Part shown: positions 8,686-17,460 of the stretch, one piece after another | How the letters are laid out: each line of letters begins with the position of its first letter | Position numbering within the stretch: the stretch's first letter is position 1 | Origin: Phycisphaerae bacterium | GTDB lineage: Bacteria > Planctomycetota > Phycisphaerae > Phycisphaerales > UBA1924 | Reading direction: 5' to 3' | Assembly (NCBI GenBank): GCA_014192545.1 | Contig: BJHL01000001.1 | Coordinates: 606,380 to 670,379 of the forward strand | DNA: 64,000 bases | The notes under the pieces: generated by a model | Databases searched by the model: none | Told to the model about the DNA's origin: nothing | The model's input: the letters and a program-made list of their open reading frames with translations, nothing else | Program-made: the position numbers and the translations under genes

Positions 8686-9339
8686 ATGGGCACCTCCCGC
8701 GACTCCATCTCTACCAAATCCGCCATCATCCACGCCGCCGGCGAGCTCTTCGCCTCGCACGGCTTCGCAGGGGTCACCGCTCGCCAAGTCGCGCAAGCAG
8801 CCAACGTCGCCCTCAGCACTATTCCCTATCACTTCGGCAGCATGGAAAATCTCTACCAAGAGACCCTGCTCCGCGCCTGCGAAGTCTCGCCCCAGGCCCA
8901 GCCCCTCGCCCAGCAAGCCCTGGACGCTTCACCCACCGATGGCCTTCGCCTCGCCATTCGCTGGGCCATAGAGGACTACGCCGGCATCAACGTCGCGTGG
9001 ACCATCCGCCTCATCGCACGCGAAGAGCTTGACCCCTCGCCCGCCTTTCAAGAAGTCATCGACCGCAAACTCGCCCCCGAATGGAACTGGCTCAGCCAAG
9101 TCGTCGCCCGCGCCGCCGGTCTTGACGCGTCCGCACCCGCCGTCAAGTTCGGCGTTGTCACCATGTACACCCTCGCCATCTCCACGCTGACCCACCGCGC
9201 CGTCCTCGAAAAACTCGCTCCCGAAATCCTGCAAACCAATCGCGACGCCTTCATCCACACCATCGCGCAGCTCACTCTCGACGCCGTCGCGCATTACCAA
9301 ACCAACACGCCCGCCCCAGCCGCGAGCCCGCGCCCATGA
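8686..9339 (+). CDS. TetR-family transcriptional repressor
   Basis: A 217-residue regulator. The N-terminal helix-turn-helix is typical of TetR: AIIHAAGELFASHGFAGVTARQVAQAANVALSTIPYHFGS in outline, with YHFGS closing the recognition helix at about residues 44-48. The C-terminal half is the variable ligand-binding/dimerisation domain and contains the Pfam TetR_C-like pattern AIRWAIEDYAG. Start: ATG at 8686; upstream in-frame ATGs lie before the promoter. The stop overlaps the next start (ATGA), showing translational coupling to the permease it probably controls. The inducer may be a substrate of the exporter. Confidence 0.9.
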   Translation: MGTSRDSISTKSAIIHAAGELFASHGFAGVTARQVAQAANVALSTIPYHFGSMENLYQETLLRACEVSPQAQPLAQQALDASPTDGLRLAIRWAIEDYAGINVAWTIRLIAREELDPSPAFQEVIDRKLAPEWNWLSQVVARAAGLDASAPAVKFGVVTMYTLAISTLTHRAVLEKLAPEILQTNRDAFIHTIAQLTLDAVAHYQTNTPAPAASPRP

Positions 9340-10481
9340 TCCGCATCGCCTTCCGCATCCTCTTGCACGACGCCGCCAAGTACCTCGCGCTGGTACTAGG
9401 CATCGCCTTCGCCACGCTCCTCATCGGCCAGCAATCCGCCATCTTCCACTCCGTGGTCCAATCCTCCACGCGCGAAATCTTGGAGGCCAGCGAAGCTGAT
9501 ATCTGGGTCATGAAGCCCAGCGTCGAAACGCTCGACCAAACCGACCCCATGGCCGAGCTCGCCGTCAATCGCGTCCGCTCCGTGCCCGGCGTCGCGTGGG
9601 CCGTGCCCTACTACCAAGCCATCGCGCAGCTCAAAACCGCCGACGGCCGCAGTAAATCCGTCACCATCATCGGCGTTGACGAAACTTCTCTCGTCGCCGC
9701 GCCGCGCACCATGCTCATCGGCTCACTTGCCGACCTCGCACGCCCCGACGCCATCTTCGTCGACGCCGCCGGCTTCTCCACCATCTTCCCAGACACACCC
9801 CTCGCCACTGGTGCAACCGTCGAAATAGGCCAACGCCGCGCCCACGTCGTCGGCATCAGCCACGTCGGCCCATCATGGACAGGCCTGCCTCGCATTCACA
9901 CCCGCCGATCCATCGCCATCGAAATGGCCCGCGAAACCATCAACCCCGTCAGCTACGTCCTCGCCCGCGCCGCACCAGGCCACGCACCCGCCGACGTTGC
10001 CCGCGCCATCTCTGCCGCCACCGGCTTGCAAGCCCACTCCAGCGACGGCTTCCGCATCCAAACGCAAAACTGGGTCCTCAAGTACTCAGGCGTTGCCGAA
10101 AACTTCGGTATCACCATCCTCATGGGCGTCGTGATTGGCGTCGCCATCGTGGGCCAAACCTTCTACATGTTCAGCATCGAAAACCTGCGTCAATTCGCGG
10201 CTCTCAAAGCCATCGGCGTCGCCAATCACCGCATCCTCGGCATGATCTCCATCCAAGCCCTCTTCGTCTCCGTCGTCGGCTTCTGCATCGGCATCGGTGT
10301 CGCCAGTCTCTTCTTCGCCATCTTCAGCCCACAACTCACTGGCGGCCTCCGCGGCATGTTCATGCACCCTGCCATTTTCATCGGCACGGGGTTCTTCATC
10401 GTCCTCATCACGCTCATCTCCTGCCTCATCAGCGTCCGCCGCGTTCTCACTGTCGATCCCGCCATCGTCTTCCGGAGCTAA
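9336..10481 (+). CDS. ABC transporter permease, FtsX/MacB (DevC-like) type
   Basis: A 381-residue inner-membrane permease. One membrane helix near residues 15-35 is followed by a large periplasmic domain (MacB-PCD type, about 40-255) and three further helices (about 270-290, 310-335, 345-370), the FtsX-like C-terminal module. It ends with the usual VDPAIVFRS tail. With the ATPase and the HlyD-like protein it makes a three-gene set of the DevBCA kind, which uses mechanotransmission to drive export through an outer-membrane channel rather than pumping across the inner membrane. No TolC-like channel gene is present nearby. Confidence 0.88.
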   Translation: MIRIAFRILLHDAAKYLALVLGIAFATLLIGQQSAIFHSVVQSSTREILEASEADIWVMKPSVETLDQTDPMAELAVNRVRSVPGVAWAVPYYQAIAQLKTADGRSKSVTIIGVDETSLVAAPRTMLIGSLADLARPDAIFVDAAGFSTIFPDTPLATGATVEIGQRRAHVVGISHVGPSWTGLPRIHTRRSIAIEMARETINPVSYVLARAAPGHAPADVARAISAATGLQAHSSDGFRIQTQNWVLKYSGVAENFGITILMGVVIGVAIVGQTFYMFSIENLRQFAALKAIGVANHRILGMISIQALFVSVVGFCIGIGVASLFFAIFSPQLTGGLRGMFMHPAIFIGTGFFIVLITLISCLISVRRVLTVDPAIVFRS

Positions 10482-10483
10482 TC

Positions 10484-11194
10484 ATGTCAGGCGTTGTCTG
10501 CCAACAAGTCGCTATCGAGTTCCCCAGCGCCGCCGGACCCATCAAAGTCCTCAAGGGCGTCGACTTCGAAGCTCGCCCAGGCGAACTCACCATGCTCGTC
10601 GGCCCAAGCGGCTGCGGCAAAACCACGCTCATCTCCGTCATCGCCGGCCTGCTTCGCGGCGCAACCGGTTCCGTCAACGTCTTTGGTCAACAAGTCACCT
10701 CACTCTCCAATCGTCAGCTCGTCCCCTTCCGCCTCGCCAACATCGGCTTCATCTTCCAGCAGTACAACCTCCTCGCCGGCCTCTCCGTTATCGAAAATGC
10801 CGCCGTCCCACTCGTCGCCGCAGGCTCGCCATGGCCCGACGCACTCGACGCCGCCCGCGACCTGCTCAACACCCTTGGCCTTACCCCGCACCTCACCAAA
10901 CTCCCGCGCCAACTCTCAGGCGGCCAGCAACAACGTGTCGCCATCGCCCGCGCACTGGTTCACAAACCGCGCCTGCTTCTCTGTGACGAACCCACCGCCG
11001 CGCTCGACGGCAAATCAGGCCAAGCCGTCATGGGCCTGCTGCGCGATCTCGCTGTCAGTCCCGACCGCGCCGCAATCGTCGTAACCCACGACCCACGCGT
11101 CTACGCCTACGCCAACCGCATCGCGCACATGGAAGACGGCTTGCTCGTGAACGTCGAAGAAGTCTTACCCGCGCAGCTCGCCACCACGCACTAA
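10484..11194 (+). CDS. ABC transporter ATP-binding protein (LolD/MacB/DevA-like)
   Basis: A 236-residue ATPase. Walker A GPSGCGKTT (about 41-49), Q-loop FIFQQYNLL (about 90), signature LSGGQQQRVAIARAL (about 144-158), Walker B LLLCDEPTAALD (about 165-176) and the H-loop VVTHDPRVYAYA (about 203) are all intact. The start ATG is two bases after the permease stop. The frame stays open far upstream but only in antisense-like sequence, so the longer version is rejected. It powers the preceding FtsX-type permease. Confidence 0.93.
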   Translation: MSGVVCQQVAIEFPSAAGPIKVLKGVDFEARPGELTMLVGPSGCGKTTLISVIAGLLRGATGSVNVFGQQVTSLSNRQLVPFRLANIGFIFQQYNLLAGLSVIENAAVPLVAAGSPWPDALDAARDLLNTLGLTPHLTKLPRQLSGGQQQRVAIARALVHKPRLLLCDEPTAALDGKSGQAVMGLLRDLAVSPDRAAIVVTHDPRVYAYANRIAHMEDGLLVNVEEVLPAQLATTH

Positions 11195-11231
11195 TCACAC
11201 CACCACATCCATCAGCACAAAGGCCCCGCCC

Positions 11232-12281
11232 ATGCTCATCAAATTCGGCATCCCGGTCCTCGCCGCCCTCGCGCTGGGTTTCGGCATCGCCACCACCATC
11301 ATCCTCAAGCCCGAGCAGCAACTCACCGACTCCCCCAACCCGCCCGCCAACACATCGCTAGGTACCAACACCGTCGCAGGCCTGGGCGAACTGCAAACTC
11401 CGGGCGAACAAATCTCCATAGGCACATCTCTCGCCGGCATCGTGCGCCAAGTCGCCGTCACCACAGGCAGCACCGTCAAAACCGGCGACATCCTCTTCGC
11501 CATCGACGATCGCGAACTCACCGCACAGCTCGCGACCTCGCAGCGCGCCCTCGAAGCCGCCGAGTCGCGCCTCGCCCGCCTTCACGCGGGCACCCGCACC
11601 GAAGACCTGCCCCCCGCCCGCGCCCGCGTCGCCGCCGCCCAAGTCATCGTCGACCGCAACACCGACTTCCTCGAACGCGGCCAAAAACTCGTGACCTCCG
11701 GCGCAATCAGTAAAGAAGAAGTCGCAACCCGCGACTTCGCCCTGCGCTCCGCCCGCGCCGACCTCGCCGAAGCACAAGCTCACCTCACGCGCCTCGAAGC
11801 CGGTGCATGGGCACCCGATCTCGCCGTCGCGCAAAGCGAAGTTGACGAAGCCCAGGCCCACGTCGCCCGCGTGCAATCTGACCTCGCTCGCCTCATCGTG
11901 CGCGCCCCCTGCAATGCTGTCGTCCTGCGCGTCGATATTCGCGTGGGCGAGTTTCTGCAATCAGGCGAGGCCATGCGCCCGCCCATCGTGCTCGGCGCCG
12001 CAGGCCCGCTGCAAGTTCGCGTACAAGTCGACGAAGAAGACGCCAGCCGCATTCTGCCCGGCGCCGCCGCCGAGGCCTTCATCCGTGGCCGCGAACGCAT
12101 CCGCGTCGATCTCAAGTTCATCCGCATCGAGCCCCGCATCGTCCCCAAAACCTCCCTCACCGGCTCAACCACCGAACGCGTCGACACGCGCGTGCTCTTC
12201 GTCCTCTACGAAGTCGTCGGCTCGCCGCAGCGCGTTTACCCGGGCCAAAAGCTCGACGTCTTCATCACCACGCAGCCCTGA
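11232..12281 (+). CDS. HlyD-family periplasmic adaptor (membrane fusion) protein
   Basis: A 349-residue adaptor with one N-terminal membrane anchor (residues 4-24), a lipoyl half-motif (SLAGIVRQVAVTTGSTVKTGD, around 70-90 with its partner near 225-245), and a long alpha-helical hairpin of heptad-rich sequence (about 100-215). The hairpin length fits DevB/HlyD-like adaptors that dock onto a TolC-type channel. It follows the ATPase by 37 bases and completes the exporter operon. Likely substrates of such systems are lipids, toxins or peptides; nothing here identifies which. Confidence 0.88.
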   Translation: MLIKFGIPVLAALALGFGIATTIILKPEQQLTDSPNPPANTSLGTNTVAGLGELQTPGEQISIGTSLAGIVRQVAVTTGSTVKTGDILFAIDDRELTAQLATSQRALEAAESRLARLHAGTRTEDLPPARARVAAAQVIVDRNTDFLERGQKLVTSGAISKEEVATRDFALRSARADLAEAQAHLTRLEAGAWAPDLAVAQSEVDEAQAHVARVQSDLARLIVRAPCNAVVLRVDIRVGEFLQSGEAMRPPIVLGAAGPLQVRVQVDEEDASRILPGAAAEAFIRGRERIRVDLKFIRIEPRIVPKTSLTGSTTERVDTRVLFVLYEVVGSPQRVYPGQKLDVFITTQP

Positions 12282-12423
12282 CACGCACAGATTTCCGCCG
12301 CCCCGATAAGTCCCCGCGCCCACCCCCGCCTGCCCCATCACGGCGATTGATTTCTCACGCCCCGCAACTCCTCGCCGCACATCCGGCCCAAACCCACCGC
12401 AGCCGCCGCTTCTTTTCCCAACT

Positions 12424-12449
12424 CGCTGGCACACCAGCGCGTCATTTTT
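12424..12449 (+). terminator. Probable terminator of the exporter operon
   Basis: CGCTGG (12424-12429), loop CACA, CCAGCG (12434-12439), then CGTCATTTTT. It lies 142 bases after the HlyD stop. The rest of the 260-base gap (12282-12541) shows no gene or promoter I can support. Confidence 0.6.
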
Positions 12450-12541
12450 CACCTTGGTAGCAGCGTGGGACGTGTCGCCTGAACCACTCGTGGCAATCGG
12501 CGGCGTGACCCCAGTTTGTTGCCTTCCAAGGAGTCACCTGC

Positions 12542-12973
12542 ATGCAGGCTCTCGTCGAATCCACTCTCCCAGGCGAAACCGTCCTCACCTTCGGCATCCG
12601 CCACGGCGCAGGCTTTGTCACACTCGCCGCCGCCGAGCTCAACCAGCGCGAGCTTGTGGGCATGTTCAATCATCTCAACGACCTCGCCCGCAAAGTGCAA
12701 GGCAACATCGCCCTCGATCTCACCCTCGTCAAACCCCTCAACTGCGCCTGGATCAACCACATCATCACCTATCACCACCGCTGCCGCAACCTGGGTGGCC
12801 AGCTCGTCATCGCAGGCTTACCCGTCGACGCCGCCGACATCCTGCGCACGACCGGCCTTGACAAAAAGCTCATCATGAGCGCAACCCGCGAAGATGCCCT
12901 GCGCTATTTCCAAACTGGCGAAGACCCCAAGCCAGGCCTGCTGGGCTGGCTCAAAAATCTTAAAGCCGCGTAG
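12542..12973 (+). CDS. STAS-domain protein lacking the phosphorylatable serine
   Basis: A 143-residue protein whose residues 50-125 fit a STAS domain as in anti-sigma-factor antagonists: a central strand NIALDLTLVKPL, a helix ITYHHRCRNLGG, then the strand QLVIAGLP, and a last helix (DILRTTGL). In SpoIIAA-type proteins the loop after the central strand reads D-S-S-G, with the first Ser phosphorylated; here it reads NCAW (67-70), so classical Ser phosphorylation is not possible. AAGGAG is 8 bases before the ATG. No kinase or sigma factor is adjacent. It may be a structural STAS partner rather than a phospho-switch. Confidence 0.65.
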   Translation: MQALVESTLPGETVLTFGIRHGAGFVTLAAAELNQRELVGMFNHLNDLARKVQGNIALDLTLVKPLNCAWINHIITYHHRCRNLGGQLVIAGLPVDAADILRTTGLDKKLIMSATREDALRYFQTGEDPKPGLLGWLKNLKAA

Positions 12974-13011
12974 TGGTCGGCCGCCCCTCCGGGGAGGCGT
13001 TATCCCACTAG

Positions 13012-13030
13012 GCCGCCATTCCATGGCAGC
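13012..13030. repeat. Palindromic intergenic repeat, family B, copy 1
   Basis: GCCGCCAT, loop TCC, ATGGCAGC, between two converging genes. The related copy at 19318-19336 is GCCGCGAT, TCC, ATCGCGGC. The third stem pair from the loop changes from C-G to G-C with pairing kept. A second small hairpin around CCTCCGGGGAGG precedes it at about 12986. Confidence 0.65.
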
Positions 13031-13034
13031 TTCT

Positions 13035-13943
13035 TTACGACACGCTCACCACCCCACACACCCCCTCCCGCCGCTTCACCGCCCCCAGCAACCGCGCCAC
13101 ATCACCCACGCGCCCACGCATCGTCACCATGGGCTCTACATCCACGCGCGAACTCACCAGCATCGCCGCCGCACTCGCGACCGATCCCGCCGTCACGCTG
13201 CTCAGTTCCACTTCGTTCGCCAAAAGCGTCCCCATCGCCACATCAAAATTTCCCGCCGCAACCGGCGACGTCTTCACAATCACGCGCCCCCGCGGCCTCA
13301 CCAACTTGCTCGCCATCACCAGCCCCGCCGGCTTGCCCGTGCAATCAATCACCACATCCTGATCCTGCCGCAGCCCCACCTCGCGCGCGTCACGATGCTT
13401 GATTCCCCACCGCTCGCACAATCCATACCGCTGCGCATGATGCCCCAGCAGCCGCACCGACGCACTGGCCTTCGCCAACTGCTGCGCCACCAGCAACCCC
13501 ATCACACCATCACCCAGCACCGTCACAAACGGCTTGCGATCCACGCGCACCATGCTCGCAATCGCCAGCACGCTCGCATACGCATTCACAAAAATCGCGA
13601 GTTCATCACGCACGTTCGCCACCACTTCGGCACACGCAGCACTCGCCACCACAAACTCACCTTGCACCATCGCCCCAATCGTGCCCCCCGACCCATCCCA
13701 CCCCGGCACCCGCCGCTGCAAGCAATGACTCCACAACCCCGCCCTGCACCGCTCACAAGCACCACAAGCAATCACACTCCCCGTCACCACGCGCTTGCCC
13801 ACCATCCCCTCCGCCCCAGCCCCCGCCCGCTCCACCACCCCCACACACCCATTCCCCGCGCACGCCACGTCCCCCGCCACATCAGGCGAAAACAACCCAA
13901 CACACGTGGGCCGGACCGCAACTTGACCCGCAAGCAACTCCAT
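13035..13943 (-). CDS. Degenerate zinc-type (MDR) alcohol dehydrogenase-like protein
   Basis: A 302-residue medium-chain dehydrogenase/reductase. The structural-zinc lobe is intact, with four Cys in CGACERCRAGLWSHC (about 60-74), and a Rossmann segment is seen at VTVLGDGVMGLLVAQQLA (about 140-157). The catalytic-zinc site is not: the GHE motif expected before the structural lobe is replaced by GNGCVG. The protein is also about 40 residues shorter than usual. It may be a noncatalytic relative or use another mechanism. In pathways such as bacteriochlorophyll or threonine degradation, similar proteins need context that is absent here; it stands alone. Confidence 0.7.
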   Translation of the reverse strand: MELLAGQVAVRPTCVGLFSPDVAGDVACAGNGCVGVVERAGAGAEGMVGKRVVTGSVIACGACERCRAGLWSHCLQRRVPGWDGSGGTIGAMVQGEFVVASAACAEVVANVRDELAIFVNAYASVLAIASMVRVDRKPFVTVLGDGVMGLLVAQQLAKASASVRLLGHHAQRYGLCERWGIKHRDAREVGLRQDQDVVIDCTGKPAGLVMASKLVRPRGRVIVKTSPVAAGNFDVAMGTLLANEVELSSVTAGSVASAAAMLVSSRVDVEPMVTMRGRVGDVARLLGAVKRREGVCGVVSVS

Positions 13944-14055
13944 ATCCAGTTATCGGCACATATCCACATGCAATTTAGTATGGATTTTGTCTGGTCGCAG
14001 TTATTTGCGTTGTTTATGCAATACAGACCTCACTTTCAACGTTCTATGTACATCG

Positions 14056-14086
14056 GCCTGCGATTCCACTCGCACCGATCGCAGGC
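14056..14086 (+). other. Nine-base-pair hairpin upstream of pgeF
   Basis: GCCTGCGAT (14056-14064) pairs perfectly with ATCGCAGGC (14078-14086) around a 13-base loop, within the 207-base gap before pgeF. It is not followed by a strong T run, so it could be a regulatory leader structure, a weak terminator or a protein-binding inverted repeat. The stretch around 13970-14050 is distinctly AT-richer than its surroundings and may hold the promoter. Confidence 0.5.
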
Positions 14087-14150
14087 TCGTTTCTAGAGGG
14101 GACGGGCCTGTTCTTTTTTTGCCGCCCCTTCCCCACCTCTACCTTCAATC

Positions 14151-14942
14151 ATGCCCTCCCTCCTCTCGGCAAACGGACTTGCCGCCCTCCCCCACGCCCC
14201 ACCCCACGCCTATACCACGCGCCTCGGCGGCGTCTCTCGCGGCCAGTTCGACTCCCTCAACTTCGGCAACCCCAGCGAGCTCACCGGCCCCGACCGCGAC
14301 CCGCGCGACAACATCGCCCGCAACATCCAACTCGTCCTCGACGCGATGGGCACCCCCGCGCGCGAAGTTGTTCAAGTCCACCAAGTCCACGCTGGCAATG
14401 TCCACATCGTCCGCGCAGATCAACCCACGCATCATGGGCGCGACGACACCAAAGCCGACGCCATTGTCACCGACGACCCCGCTCGCATCGCGATGGTTCG
14501 CATCGCCGACTGCGGCCCCGTGCTCATGGCGTGCGAAACAGGCCGCGTTGTCGCCGCCGTTCACGCCGGTTGGAAAGGCGTGCTCGCCAACATCGTTCCA
14601 AATGCAATCGCCGCGATGCGCTCGCTGGGCGCCCACAACATCCGCGCCGCCATCGGCCCATGCATTCGCGTCGATGCCTTCGAAGTCGGCGAAGACGTCG
14701 CACAGCAATTCGCCAGCGCCTTCCCAAACGCCCCAGTCGTCCACCGCCGCGAGCATTGGCCGAAACCCCACGTCGATGTCGTCGCCGCCATTACCACACA
14801 ACTGCACGCCGCCAACATCACCTCCATCGACATCGTGGGCGAATGCTCATTCACTCGCAGCGACCTCTACTTCAGCCACCGCCGCGACGGCACCCGCTCC
14901 GGCCGCATGGCCGCCTTCATCGGCCCCGCTTCTGCCTCTTGA
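14151..14942 (+). CDS. pgeF: Peptidoglycan editing factor / multicopper polyphenol oxidase domain protein (YfiH family)
   Basis: A 263-residue cytosolic protein of the YfiH/PgeF family, which in E. coli removes wrongly incorporated amino acids from peptidoglycan precursors and in other bacteria shows purine nucleoside phosphorylase activity. Typical signatures: TTRLGGVSRGQFDSLNFG (about 23-40), VHQVHAGNVHIV (about 80-91), ADAIVTD, IADCGPVLMAC (about 120-130), AAVHAGWKG (about 139-147), AAIGPCIRVDAFEVG, ending with FSHRRDG and GRMAAFIG. The metal-binding His and Cys of these motifs are present. The next gene, an amidase, follows after 12 bases, so a shared cell-wall role is plausible. Confidence 0.9.
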   Translation: MPSLLSANGLAALPHAPPHAYTTRLGGVSRGQFDSLNFGNPSELTGPDRDPRDNIARNIQLVLDAMGTPAREVVQVHQVHAGNVHIVRADQPTHHGRDDTKADAIVTDDPARIAMVRIADCGPVLMACETGRVVAAVHAGWKGVLANIVPNAIAAMRSLGAHNIRAAIGPCIRVDAFEVGEDVAQQFASAFPNAPVVHRREHWPKPHVDVVAAITTQLHAANITSIDIVGECSFTRSDLYFSHRRDGTRSGRMAAFIGPASAS

Positions 14943-14954
14943 TACGCTCCGCCC

Positions 14955-15989
14955 ATGCCCTCGCGTCTCACCCTCCTCCTGCTCACACTCCTCTTCCTCC
15001 CCGCCTGCTCCACACCGCGCGCCGGCACCCCCCACCCGCGCCGCGGCGACGAAATCATGATCGCCGGCCAACTGTTCCACACCAACGGCGCCCGCGTCAA
15101 ACTCTGGTTCGATCAAGGCGGCTACGACGCCTACCGCATCGAACGCCGATTCGCCAAATGGCCCGAAGCAAACTGGGAAGCCACGCAAAAATCCGGCAAG
15201 CTTCCCCAACCCGAACGCTTCGGCCTCCGCTTCGCCAAATCTCTCTCCGAAGACCAACTCGCCGTCGCCCGCGCCGGCCCCTGGCCTCTCGATTTGCTGC
15301 GCGACAAAGTCGACCAGTTCATCATCCACTACGACGCCGCAGGCACCAGCCGAAGCTGCTTCCGCACGCTGCACGATGAACGAGGCTTGAGCATCCATTT
15401 CATGATCGACCTCGACGGCACCATCTACCAAACCCTCGACGTGCAAGAACGCGCCTGGCACGCCACCACCAGCAACGACCGCAGCGTGGGCGTCGAACTC
15501 GCCAACATCGGCGCATATCCCTTCGCGCGCGACGACGCAAACAACATCATCATGCCCGCCACCCTCGCCAGGTGGTATACGCAAGACCGCACCGGCTGGC
15601 ACATCACACTCCCAAGTTGGGTCGGCGACGGCGGCCTCGCCACCCGTAACTTCGTCGCCCGCCCCGCGCGTGATCAACCCATCACCGGAACCATTCAAGG
15701 CGAGCAACTCGCCCAGTTCGACCTCACCGACGCCCAATACACCGCCCTCATCAAACTCACCGCCACACTCCACAGCGTCCTCCCCAAAGTCACGCTCACC
15801 TACCCGCGCGACCAGCACAAAAAACTCATCACTACCAAACTGCCCGATGACCAACTCGCAACCACCACAGGCCTGCTCGCCCACTGGCACATTCAAACCA
15901 ACAAAATCGACCCAGGCCCCGCCTTCAACTGGGATCGCGTCATTCGCGGTGCGCATCGCGAACTCCACCGCTATCCTCCCGCTCCATGA
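14955..15989 (+). CDS. N-acetylmuramoyl-L-alanine amidase (Amidase_2) lipoprotein
   Basis: A 344-residue exported protein with a lipoprotein signal ending LFLPAC (Cys about 17). Residues 115-300 fit the zinc amidase-2/PGRP fold: FIIHYDAAGTS supplies the first zinc His (about 125), SIHFMIDLDGTIYQTLD is the central strand pair, AWHATTSNDRSVGVELANIG holds the second His (about 169) and the conserved N-x-x-S/G-V-G-V-E motif. The last ligand is likely in the YPRDQHKKL segment near 295-300. It should cleave the amide between MurNAc and the stem peptide in the periplasm. Its stop overlaps the sucC start by four bases (ATGA). Confidence 0.85.
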   Translation: MPSRLTLLLLTLLFLPACSTPRAGTPHPRRGDEIMIAGQLFHTNGARVKLWFDQGGYDAYRIERRFAKWPEANWEATQKSGKLPQPERFGLRFAKSLSEDQLAVARAGPWPLDLLRDKVDQFIIHYDAAGTSRSCFRTLHDERGLSIHFMIDLDGTIYQTLDVQERAWHATTSNDRSVGVELANIGAYPFARDDANNIIMPATLARWYTQDRTGWHITLPSWVGDGGLATRNFVARPARDQPITGTIQGEQLAQFDLTDAQYTALIKLTATLHSVLPKVTLTYPRDQHKKLITTKLPDDQLATTTGLLAHWHIQTNKIDPGPAFNWDRVIRGAHRELHRYPPAP

Positions 15990-17230
15990 AGATCCACGAA
16001 TACCAAGCGCGTGACCTGCTCGCCTCCTTCGGCATCCCCGTTCCCCCGGGCAAGATGATCACCTCCATCGAAGACGCGGCTCAAGCCTTCAAGGCCGTCA
16101 CCGCAGGCCAAACCACGCCCTTCGCCGTCGTGAAAGCCCAGGTCCACGCCGGCGGCCGCGGCAAAGCCGGCTTCGTCAAGCTCACCAAAACCGCCGACGA
16201 AGCCACCGAAGCCGCCCGCTTCATGTTCACCAATCGCATGAAGAGCCCGCAAACGCCGCCCGAAGGCCTCGAGGTCAAAAAGCTCCTCGTCGCCGCTGGT
16301 GTCGACATCGCCGATCGCCCAACAGGCGGCAAGGAAGAGTTCTACCTCGCCATCACCGTTGATCGCACCACCCGCCGCAACATGCTCATCGCCTCGCGCG
16401 AAGGTGGCGTCGAAATCGAACAAGTCGCCCACGACCGCCCCGATGCCATCATCAAAGAACCCCTCCACCCCACACTGGGCCTGCTCAGCTTCCAAGCTCG
16501 CGACATCGCGTTCAAGCTGGGTTTCAAAGGCAAGCAAGTCAACCAAGCCGCCGCCATCATGAGTGGCCTCGCCAAACTCTTCGTCAGCAAAGACTGCTCG
16601 CTCGCTGAAATTAACCCGCTCATCCTGACGCCTCCCAGCACGCAATTCCCCGATGGCCAGGTCATCGCCATCGACGCCAAATTCAGCTTCGACGAAAACG
16701 GCATCGAAGCCCGCCACAAAGACCTCAAGGACATGGCCGACCACAGCGAGGAAAACCCCGCCGAACTCCGCGCCCAAAAGTTCAACCTCAGCTACGTCGC
16801 CCTCGATGGCAACATCGGCTGCCTCGTCAACGGCGCGGGCCTTGCCATGGCCACCATGGACATCATCAAACACCACGGCGGCGAACCCGCCAACTTCCTC
16901 GACGTGGGCGGCGGCGCCACCGAAGAAGCCGTCACCGAAGCCTTCGGCATCATCCTCAGTGACCCCCAAGTCAAAGGCGTCATGGTCAACATCTTCGGCG
17001 GCATCATGCGCTGCGATGTCATCGCCCAAGGCATCATCAACGCCGCCGGCAAACACAAAAACCCCGACGGCAGCATCGGCTTCAAAATCCCCCTCGTCGT
17101 CCGCCTCGAAGGCACCAACGTCGAAGCCGGCCGCAAGCTGCTGCAAGATGCACAGAGCAAACTGCCAACGCTGCAAGCCGGTATCGACCTGACCGACGCG
17201 GCGAAGAAGGTGTGCGCGGCGGTGAAGTGA
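15986..17230 (+). CDS. sucC: Succinyl-CoA synthetase (ADP-forming), beta subunit
   Basis: A 414-residue ATP-grasp protein of the citric-acid cycle. [22 protein letters not shown] is the canonical N-terminus; [18 protein letters not shown] is the ATP-grasp P-loop-like segment (about 48-65), [10 protein letters not shown] and [12 protein letters not shown] bind metal/ATP, and [17 protein letters not shown] is the C-terminal signature. It is about 25 residues longer than E. coli SucC. The alpha subunit sucD, normally the next gene, is absent from this window, and the gene is instead coupled to an amidase, which is unusual. Confidence 0.95.
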   Translation: MKIHEYQARDLLASFGIPVPPGKMITSIEDAAQAFKAVTAGQTTPFAVVKAQVHAGGRGKAGFVKLTKTADEATEAARFMFTNRMKSPQTPPEGLEVKKLLVAAGVDIADRPTGGKEEFYLAITVDRTTRRNMLIASREGGVEIEQVAHDRPDAIIKEPLHPTLGLLSFQARDIAFKLGFKGKQVNQAAAIMSGLAKLFVSKDCSLAEINPLILTPPSTQFPDGQVIAIDAKFSFDENGIEARHKDLKDMADHSEENPAELRAQKFNLSYVALDGNIGCLVNGAGLAMATMDIIKHHGGEPANFLDVGGGATEEAVTEAFGIILSDPQVKGVMVNIFGGIMRCDVIAQGIINAAGKHKNPDGSIGFKIPLVVRLEGTNVEAGRKLLQDAQSKLPTLQAGIDLTDAAKKVCAAVK

Positions 17231-17232
17231 GC

Positions 17233-17445
17233 ATGGAATACGTTGTTGTTATCGAGCAAGCCCCCGACGGCTCATACTCCGCCTACCTGCCCGATCTCCC
17301 CTGCTGCGTCGCGTGTAGCGACACACTCGACGAAGTCCGCTCGCTCATCCGCGAAGCCGTCACACTTCACATCGAATCGCTCCGCGAACACAACGAACCC
17401 GTCCCTCCACCCACGTCCATCGTTGATAGCGTTCACGTCGCGTAA
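17233..17445 (+). CDS. HicB-like antitoxin-type protein
   Basis: A 70-residue protein with the compact HicB fold: [27 protein letters not shown] is the first strand pair with the GxYxAxxPDLPxC motif, followed by [22 protein letters not shown], the conserved helix. It starts two bases after the sucC stop. There is no DNA-binding tail and no HicA toxin gene on either side, so it may be an orphan antitoxin or a HicB-fold protein with another job. Confidence 0.8.
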   Translation: MEYVVVIEQAPDGSYSAYLPDLPCCVACSDTLDEVRSLIREAVTLHIESLREHNEPVPPPTSIVDSVHVA

Positions 17446-17460
17446 CTCGTACCCTCGCGC

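Noticed and set aside
9875-10483. Long N-terminal extension of the ABC ATPase
   Set aside because: It is a shadow of the permease gene; the ATG at 10484 gives the standard N-terminus.
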